Shown piece after piece: positions 25,001 through 34,000 of a stretch of DNA of 39,428 nucleotides. How positions within the stretch are numbered: the stretch's first letter is position 1; every line of letters starts with the position of its first letter. The stretch spans positions 1 to 39,428 of the IMG/VR virus record IMGVR_UViG_3300035158_000906. The stretch is one strand, 5' to 3'. The translations under genes and the position numbers were made by a program. The notes beneath the pieces were generated by a model. That model had not been told where the DNA came from and did no database searches. It saw only the letters and a list, made by a program, of their open reading frames with translations. The stretch is from a virus.

Positions 25001-28000
25001 TGCAAGAAATACTTGGCCCAGCTGCTCAGATGAGTCGCGTCCTCCCCGAGGGTATGATGGAACTCAATATACCAGGGGAGTATGGTGAGGATAGCACTCG
25101 AATCAACGCGGCCACCCGAATGGAAGCTGTCAGGCAGGCGCTGCCGCTCTTCCAGGGTCAGCCATTTATCAACCAAGGCATAGGTACATGGTACGAGGGA
25201 GAAGAGCTGCCTTGGACCGAGCCCGTGACCACTATGAGGGGCATGCCTCGCGGACATGAAGGTGTGCAAGGCGGTATCGGCTTTATACAAGCCTTGCAAG
25301 AAAGATTTGCACAGCAAGCTACACTCATAGGACTTGGGGGCAAGAGGCAACCTCAAGCTTGGACCACGACAGGTGAATTCAAGGACGTAATGGGCAGTGA
25401 TGCGCAATCTGCCTACCAGCGTTACATGCGCACGCTGCCAGATGCCACCGCACAACAGCTCCTGCCACCAACCTACAGGTCAGACGAATTTGGGCGTGGC
25501 ATGGAGGGCAGCTCAGCTGCAATGCAGGCCTTCATGAAGAACATGGGGGTCAACTACAACCCTGATATATACAGCGAGCTCATGCCAGATGCTGGTCGGC
25601 AGGAGAAGAAATCACTAGAGCCCTGGATGCAAAGTGGGGTCCCCGGGGAATACCCACGAATGGATTGGCTGCACAACGCAGCACGCACCATACCTCAAGA
25701 ATGGTGGCCCCACCTTGGCTCCCTACACGTTATGGGGGCAAAGGATGCGGGGCACGCTAACAGATTAAACATAGCAGAGACCATATCCACCGGTCAGGGC
25801 GTTCTCTCAACTGGGCCAGTGAGCCGTCACGTATTTATGGGTCCCAAGTCGGCTAACAGCCCCAGCGATACGCTATCCACTTTGTGGCACGAAATGGGCC
25901 ACGTTATGGACTTCGAGGCGCAGGCTGGCAATGTGCCATTTGACCCAGAGCAGCAGGCCATGTGGGACCGCTACAGAGAGGTATTCCAGAAGGCCAAAAG
26001 CTCCAGGGCAGGTTTTGGTGCTTATGCGAGAGATTATGCTTGGGATTTCAAGCATGAAGATGTATCAACCATAATGGAGGGACTTGTCACATCTCCCAAC
26101 GTTAGAGCAGAGCGCGGCTTCATCAGCCGCCCAGCCCTGCTTGCCAAAGCACAAGAGAATCCACTTCTCAGACAGAGAATAGGCCTTCTATCTGGCGCAT
26201 TCAATCTACCACGTGGTGTGGCAGCATTTGAAGATGAGGCCCGCAGGGGCATGGGGAGCAGTCCAAGACAGTCGCCGTTCAATATAGGCCAAGAGCATAT
26301 ACAGAACCTCTTGCAGTTCCCTTATGTTGGCGGTCTACATGGCGAAAAGTCTATGAGCCAAAGCGACCTCAAGCACCTGAGAGAAGCGCAAGAGGTTGGA
26401 AGAGAAAGGCTTAGGCTTCGACAGGAAAGTGGTCGCCACGTACGGTTCGGGGAATTCCCTTACGTAGGGACCTCTCAGGCCGTCATCCCATTCAGGCCCG
26501 GTGCTTCGGGGTACGAATCCACCCTTAACCTCGCCCGAGAGCAGTTGCAGCGCATACAACAAGAGTCTGGCGTCAACCTCGACCTCCCCGAAGATGCTGG
26601 GGCGCAACAGGTGGCAAGAGCATTTGAGCAACTCACCCCGGGCCAAGACGTGGGAACAGGCACATTCAAGCAGGCCATGACTCAAGCGTATGGCATGCCA
26701 GAAGAGGTTTTCGGGAAGATATTTGACCCAGAGTGGAGACACTCCCGCCGCAGAATCGGTGAGCTTGGTGTCAAAGACATCTCCCACTGGCACCCGCAGG
26801 CTACTACGGCAAGTGGCAGGCCAGCAGCTGCACATAGTATATCTGACCTTGAGTTGGCTCTTGATGAGTTCGCCCAGACCGGCAGTTTCTACGGAGCGGA
26901 AAGCTTCGAGGCTGGCGGCATAGAGGGCATGTACCGCCTGACACCCCCCAAGCCCGAGAGTGACAGAGACAGCGAGCTCTATCGCCGCAAGGCGCGGGAT
27001 ATACACAAGAGAATACAGGCCGTAAGACAGGCTGCACAAGACCCAGAGACTGACTTCACAATGGCGGATGTGGAGCGCTCTGGCATGGTCTACCGCCTCA
27101 TGCAAAACGCTGGTTGGGGCGTAGAGCCCATGAAGATGGCCCCGCAGATGATGGGGCCAATGGCAGCGGTAAAGACCGCTGGCACGTCGCCTGGGCCGAC
27201 CGAAACCACAGGTAGAGCCCCCACCTCCTATGCCTACATCAATGAGATGAAACTGGGGCAAAGCACCAAGCAGCTTGCCGATGCTGATGAGCAACTCGTG
27301 CCAGTCATGCAGCGAGTAAGCAATGCTATGGCACGGCAGACCACAGCAGTGCTTGAGAAGTACGAGGCTATGCAGAAGCTCCTCACATCTGTGAGGGAGC
27401 TGTCACAACACGAGGGCACACTTGCCAAGTCGTTGACAGGTGCTGCCACTGTTACTGAGGGAACGCACGCAATCCCTCTCAAGGAATCGCTGACGGGTGA
27501 CCTGGGTCGCCTATTCAGACCCCAGCAGCTTGACAGACTAAAGCAAGAATTTGGCAAGAGCATGGGGCTGGAGGGCACAGCCCTTGACAAAGAGTGGAGC
27601 AGCCTGGAGAGCAGCTTCAAGCAGCGCTTCGGAAGGCGCTGGCGCGGTCCTCTCATGGAGCAAGGCGCAGAGGCCGTCACCCCACAAGCCCTTAGGGAAG
27701 GGATGATGGGCGTATTCACAGAAGCAATGGGCTCTCGCGGGGGGATGGGCAGAGCACAGGCTGAACAGCTCATTGCCAATGTCCTTGCCGGTAGAGGGGC
27801 TGGAGGCGGAGGAGGCGGCACTGCTAGCCGAGGCAGTGGCGGTGGCGGAAGAGCTAGCGTGCCACAAGGACAACAAGAGTATGTCGTTAGAACGGGACAA
27901 GAATATCGCGCCGCACTGCAAGATATCAGCCAGAATATGGGCGCTGCCTCAGACCGCATGCGTCGTTGGATTCAGGAAACTGGCCTACCAGAAAGCGCGG

Positions 28001-31000
28001 TCAGGGGGCGCATAGGGACTGAGTACGGCATCACGATGCTCGGCCCCAACGACGAGGTGATGGCACAGCAGCGAGTGCCCACCCAATGGCAGGGCAGAAG
28101 AAGTGGCTTCCAGGTCAATGCAGGCGACATGGCCGAACAGGCCACGGGCATGCAGCGACTTGGCCTCACGGTTGAGAAGGTTGGTATGTGGGGTGTGGCA
28201 ACAGGTGCTGTGTATGGCTTCCTGAGAGCTATCAGAGAAGCCATGTCAACCATGACCCAGTTCGAAGATAAGATGGCAGGGGCGAAAGTCCTTATGCCAC
28301 TTACCACGAACTGGAAGAAACTAGCAGAATTCGCTGGTGGCACAGCTAGAGAATACGGAACCTCAATCATGACGGTTATGGATGCTACCCGTCAATGGAT
28401 GAGGCAGTACAAGGACCTCAACCAAGTGCTGGATATGACACGAGAAGCAATCAAGCTATCTCGTGTAGACAACATAGACCTGGCCAAGGCCAATAAGTAT
28501 CTTGAATCAACCATCAACGAGTTCAACCTATCCGCGACAAGCGCACAGCGTATCGTGGACAGCTGGACCAATGTGACGAACAATGCCCAGGTTGCTATGA
28601 CCGACCTGGCTGGCGGTATCAGCCGAGCTGGTGCTGCCGCTAAGATTGCCGGTGTTGACTTTGATGAGCTCAATGGCATGATAGCGGCAGGCGTCAGGGC
28701 CACGGGTGAAACAGGCCAGCAAATAGGGCAGATGCTGAAGACTGTGTTCGGTAAGATGTACACAGACAAGGCAGTCAAGACCCTGCAGGACCTCGGGATA
28801 GCCGTGGGCGAGATGCGCGAGGGAGTCACACAACTGCGCCCAGCTGGAGATATACTCGAAGAGCTAGCGAATAAGTGGAACAGCCTATCAAGAGCACAGC
28901 AGCAGCAGGCAGCCATGTCAATGGCTGGTGGTGTAAGGCAGTGGTCCCGTCTGGCCGCTATGCTCGCTGAGTACCAAACAGCTGTTGATGCCACGGCTGC
29001 CTCTCAGAATGCATTTGGCACTGCCGCCCGAGAGGTTAGCATCAGAATGGACACGGTGACGGGTGCCCTGTCCAAGCTCAAGGGTGCCTGGAGCAGACTC
29101 ATAGGTGACCTGGGCTTCAGGCAGAATGTGCTCAAGCCCATCAGGGAAGCCATTGACCTCACCACCGAGCTAGTGGACGCATTCTCCGCACTCCCCGATT
29201 CCATCAAGGCGGCCACAGTCATTGTGGGGGCGTTGGCTGCTAAGATTGCTACGCTCAACCTCATGTTCCGAGCATTCGGGATGGGCAACATCGTCGATGT
29301 CGGAGGCTTGTGGTATGGCGGCATCAGCGCGGCTGGCATGGGTCCTGAGCCAGTAGCCACACCTGGTTCTGGCTCTGCTGTGCCGCTGCTAGGCGGTGGG
29401 GGAGCTGCTGCAGCTGGCGGCAGGGGCATGGCTGCCACCTCAGCCACAGGACAGGCACTTGCCGTAGCAGGTGGCGAAGTCGGCGGCAGCATGATTGCAC
29501 GCCGAATGGGGTCTACGGGCAGCAGGGTTGCTGGTGAGGTAACAGAAGAGGCAGTAGAGGGTGGCTTGTGGAGTAGAATGGGCCGCTCATTCCGCTACGG
29601 GTATTCCCCAAAGACAGGAACCACACTGTTTGGGAGCCTGAGAAGCAAGGGCGTAGCTGGCGTGATGGATGATGTGGCTACCAGTGGCAGGCAGTTCGCC
29701 GCTGGCATGAGCTCCATTGTGGGTAAGCTCGCAAGGTTCGCGAAGATTCTGGGCGTGCTCATTATTGCTGGGCTAGCTGTCTCGAAGGGCTACGAAGCCA
29801 TCAGCGACAGAATAAAGCGCATGGGCATGAGCGAGTCAGAGCTCAAGCGTGCTGATATCCAAGAGGGGTTGGAAGAAGGCGCTGTGTACCTTGAGGCCAT
29901 GGGCCAACTGAATGAGCTCAGGTCTGTAGAAAACCCATCACTGCAGCAGTTGGCTCAAATAGAGAGGTTAGAAGAGCAAGCGCAGGAAGCACAGAAGCCA
30001 AACCTGCCTGGTGGAATCAACACAGTAGCTGGCGCGAACAGCAGAATGTCGCAGCTGCTTATAGACCAATACCTTGAGCAGCTGCCAGACATGAATCTGC
30101 AAGATATCATAGAATTCAACCCCGAAGTCATAAATGCTCCTCGGGGCGTAGGGCAGATTGGTGGCACCGAGTGGGCTCAGCTTGTAGAGCGCGGCATAAT
30201 CGGCACTCAAGAGCGCCTCTCTGGCGAGGACCAGCGAGCGCAACGGGAGTATATGATACGAGAGTATCTTGCCCAGTACGCCAGCGGAGATGCCGAGTTG
30301 GATGCCCCCTGGAGAAGGCCAGGTATTTCACTTGATGAAGTTATCAAGCAAGCTACAGGTAGGGACCTACTAAGAGACCGCCAAGAGATACAAGGGGCAC
30401 TGGCGCAAGGGGTGCCAGAGGGCGGGGAGGTCCCCGTGGTGCTCGGTCAGTACCAGGGCGAAGCAACCGCTGCATTCCTGCGCCCTACGGATGAAGGATT
30501 CGAGACGCAAGTACCTGGGATGGAAGAGCCAATACAGGCCCAAACCCTGCAAGGGCTAGCAGCTAAGATGGAGGAACTAGATGTATCCATCGAGGCTCTC
30601 ATCCACCCATCGAGAGAGGTAGAGCAGGCGTTCCTCAACACATCCAGCAACCTCGATGTGCTCAACAAAGAGCTGCAAAATATAAGCAAATCCCTGTCAT
30701 TGATTCGCAACGCTGTAGATTTGACAGCTCGCATATCAGGGCCAACTGGAGTATCTGGGGCGCTTAACAGAGCACAGATGGGCGCTATGGGCAGGATGAT
30801 AGAGCCCACGGAGCGCATGCGGGGGCAGGCTTGGAACAGAGAGCGTTACGTCATAGAAGAAGTCTTCCCTAATGTTAGAGAAGAAATACAAACTGCCATA
30901 AACAACGTGATGAAGGAAGGGCAGTTTGAAAGCGAGGAGGCAGTTGTTCAGTACGCCCGCAAGCAACGGGTGTCGGGCGGGGAGGTCGGCGAGGACCTTG

Positions 31001-34000
31001 GCGAGATAGAAGATGTCGTGAAGGCCCTTGAGAAGCAAGAGAAGGCCGTGCAGTCCCTGCAGAAGGCCCAAATGGACCGCCTCAAGGCCGAGCAGCAGCT
31101 GCTTGAGATTGAGGAGCAGCTACGCAAGACTCAAGACCAAAGCCTTGAGTACTTCAATGTGTGGGACAGGCTAACCGGTTCAGTGGACAGCGCCCGCGAG
31201 GCTGCATGGGGCTACTTCAATGTCATCAAGTCAATTAGAGAGCAGCAAGCTCAGCTAAGCACACAAGCAAGCCTGGGCGCAGGTCACAGTGCCTACATAA
31301 AATCAATAGAAGAAAGAATGTCCACTAGGAATCAATACGCCGCAAGTGTGGGTGCCGCTCAAATCAATGCTGAGGCCGCTCAAGGCCTAGCACTCGGCGG
31401 CGTGCCATGGGTAGAAGCTGCAAGGCCAGGCTTCTCTCCAGCACCAGCAATCAGGGAGCTCAATGCCCAGATGCAGCAGGGCATGGATGTAGGTGGAGCC
31501 ACCACCAGCGATGTCGGGCAAGCTCTAATAATCACAACCAGAATATTCGACAACGCCGTGGCTAGATTCGAACAGGCGGTCGGTAGTTTTTCGGGTGGTA
31601 GTGGAGGGTGGGACTACACAGGGGGACTAGGGGCACCAGGTAGACTCTCTAGTGTCCCAGCTAGAGCTACCGGTGGAATGATATCTCAGTCCAGTGGCGA
31701 GGACATAACCGCACAGTCGCCGCGCGACAGCGTGCTCATTCGCGCACAGCCTGGTGAGGCTATCCTTAACAAGAAGGCTGTGCAGGCCATAGGCCACCGG
31801 GGTGTTGATGAGCTCAATAAGCTCCCTGGCTATCAGGGCGGTGGTATAATTGGAGACCCTGTTACACAAAGACTGTGGTCTCAAGTCCAAGAGCCCTCCA
31901 TTGTAGAAAGAATATCTGCCTGGATGAGTGGCGGCAAATCTATAGGGTCAATAGACCCAAGGGTTACAAGAGAGCTAGAAGCTGCCGGTATAGAGCCAAG
32001 AACTTTCTTGGAGAGACTGCGTAACCCATCCCCACAAAGTGATGAGATTATTGAGTTTTTGCACAGGGGGAGCCTGGGGCGACCAGAACACTTAAACTTC
32101 CCTGAAGCCACCTCAGAGCAACTTGCACAACTGCGTCGCACCATATACAAAGATGAATTGTCGCGTGTCGGAGGCAATACATCATTCCGCCAAGCATCGC
32201 GAGCCTCTGATGCTGTTGTGGAAAGCATACACCCGAGAACGGGTGGCTCTAATCGCTTGCGTACAGCTATTGAGCGCGGACAAGAAGCCCTCGAACAAGA
32301 GTGGGCACGTGTGCGTGCCTCCGAAGCAGAGGTAGGCACCAAGATAGAAGTCGGCAGAGCCAGAGCTGCCCGGGTAGAGGCTGGCAGAAGCGCATTGCGA
32401 CAGCCATTATCCGAAATAGGGGAAGACCTATCAAGGGGTAGAGTGAGCGACCCCCTTGGTGGCATGGCACCCAGACAAAGGGCATTGCCATTCAACAGAG
32501 TGTCTGCAGAAGAGGGGCAAAGGATATACGAGATTGCCAGAAGACAGGCTGCGGAAGATGGAGCCACAGAAGGTCAGAGAGCTATCGCCGATGCAGTTGA
32601 AGAGTGGAGAAATGCGCATCCGGAAGGGGCCACAGGCACCCCTGCTGATGATGTTGCTGAATCGGCGGCAAGAACTGCCAGCAGAGAGGCTGCTGGTGAA
32701 GCGAGCTCATCTGGTGGTAGGCTAGCCTCTGCCTGGCAAGGGACCAAACGAAGAACTGGCGCAACGATGCGGTGGCTAGCAGAGCCAATGACACAAGGCA
32801 TGGGGAGACTAGCAGCTACAGAAGGGTCGAGTTGGGGCTCTAGCGCACTCAGGGGAATAGGCCGCAGTGCTAGCAGGGCAGAAATCTTTAGCATACTAGC
32901 TGGTGGCTACTTCGGCTACACAGGCGCTAGAGACAAAGGCATCGGTGCAGAAATGCGCGAAGGCGCTATTGAGGCTGGTACACTAGGGCTCTCAAATGTA
33001 GCTGATTGGTTTGGCGGTGGCGCACTTGGTTGGGGGCTTGCTGGCGCTGGGGCATTGGGCGCATTGTTGTTAGCCCCCGAATTCGCCATTCCACTTCTAT
33101 TGGGAGCTGGGCTATACGGCGTTGGACGCATGGCCGGTGCTGGAGTGTACTCATGGCAACAACACCTGGGCGCATGGCGTCAAGGCGAGACTTCGCTATT
33201 CAGCTCAGAAGGTTGGTTTAGTGAGGGTGAACTAGGTAGTATTATAGAAAGAGAGCAGCTTGAACGCCGTGCTGGGGTAAGCCTCGAAGGTCTACAGAAG
33301 TTCGCTCAGGGCGGCGAGGTCAAACCCAGCAGTGGCGTATACGATGCTACACAAACACAGGACAAAGTGCTCACCGCGCTCAGCCCCGGTGAGTATGTAG
33401 TCAATAGAGAAGCATCAGAAAAGATTGGAAGAGCTGGGCTGGATGCCATCAACAGAGGTGATATGGAGACGGCCTTCAACGTTGCGCTGAAGCGACAAGG
33501 TGGAGGCCCGATAGATGAAAGGTATAGAGACAGAATGCACGAAGGCGGCTTCTACTTCAGGCACCCCTGGGAAGAGGGCGGAGAGTCTGGCGAATATGTA
33601 CGTATGAAGCCAAATGACCCAAGGATGATGCTGCACGACCCAAGGCAAATGGGTCGTTATACAGAAAGAACAGATAGCGGAGACTACCGCTTTTCCGTTG
33701 AACAACTCAATCGCCAACATCATAATGTAGGCATAGGAGGGTTGAGTTGGTGGAATCGGCTAATCAGGACAAAGGACCAAGAAAGAGCGTTGCTCAGGAA
33801 TAGGTGGGTAGAAGCCACGCGCGACCTGGGGCAAACTCCAATACATCCATCTAATATACCAGGTTCTGGATGGGAATCCACAGAAAACGACCCATTCGTA
33901 GAAGAGCATAGTGGATTTGACGCTGGGCGACAAGCGCCTCCAAGGCGCAGGAATATGCTCGCACAGATACAGGCTCAGGAACTTGAGCGAGCTATGGTCG

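Noticed and set aside
26335-27294. Long minus-strand open frame (319 codons) inside the tape measure gene
   Set aside because: Opposite a clear coding frame, with composition typical of antisense shadow frames and no recognisable motif.
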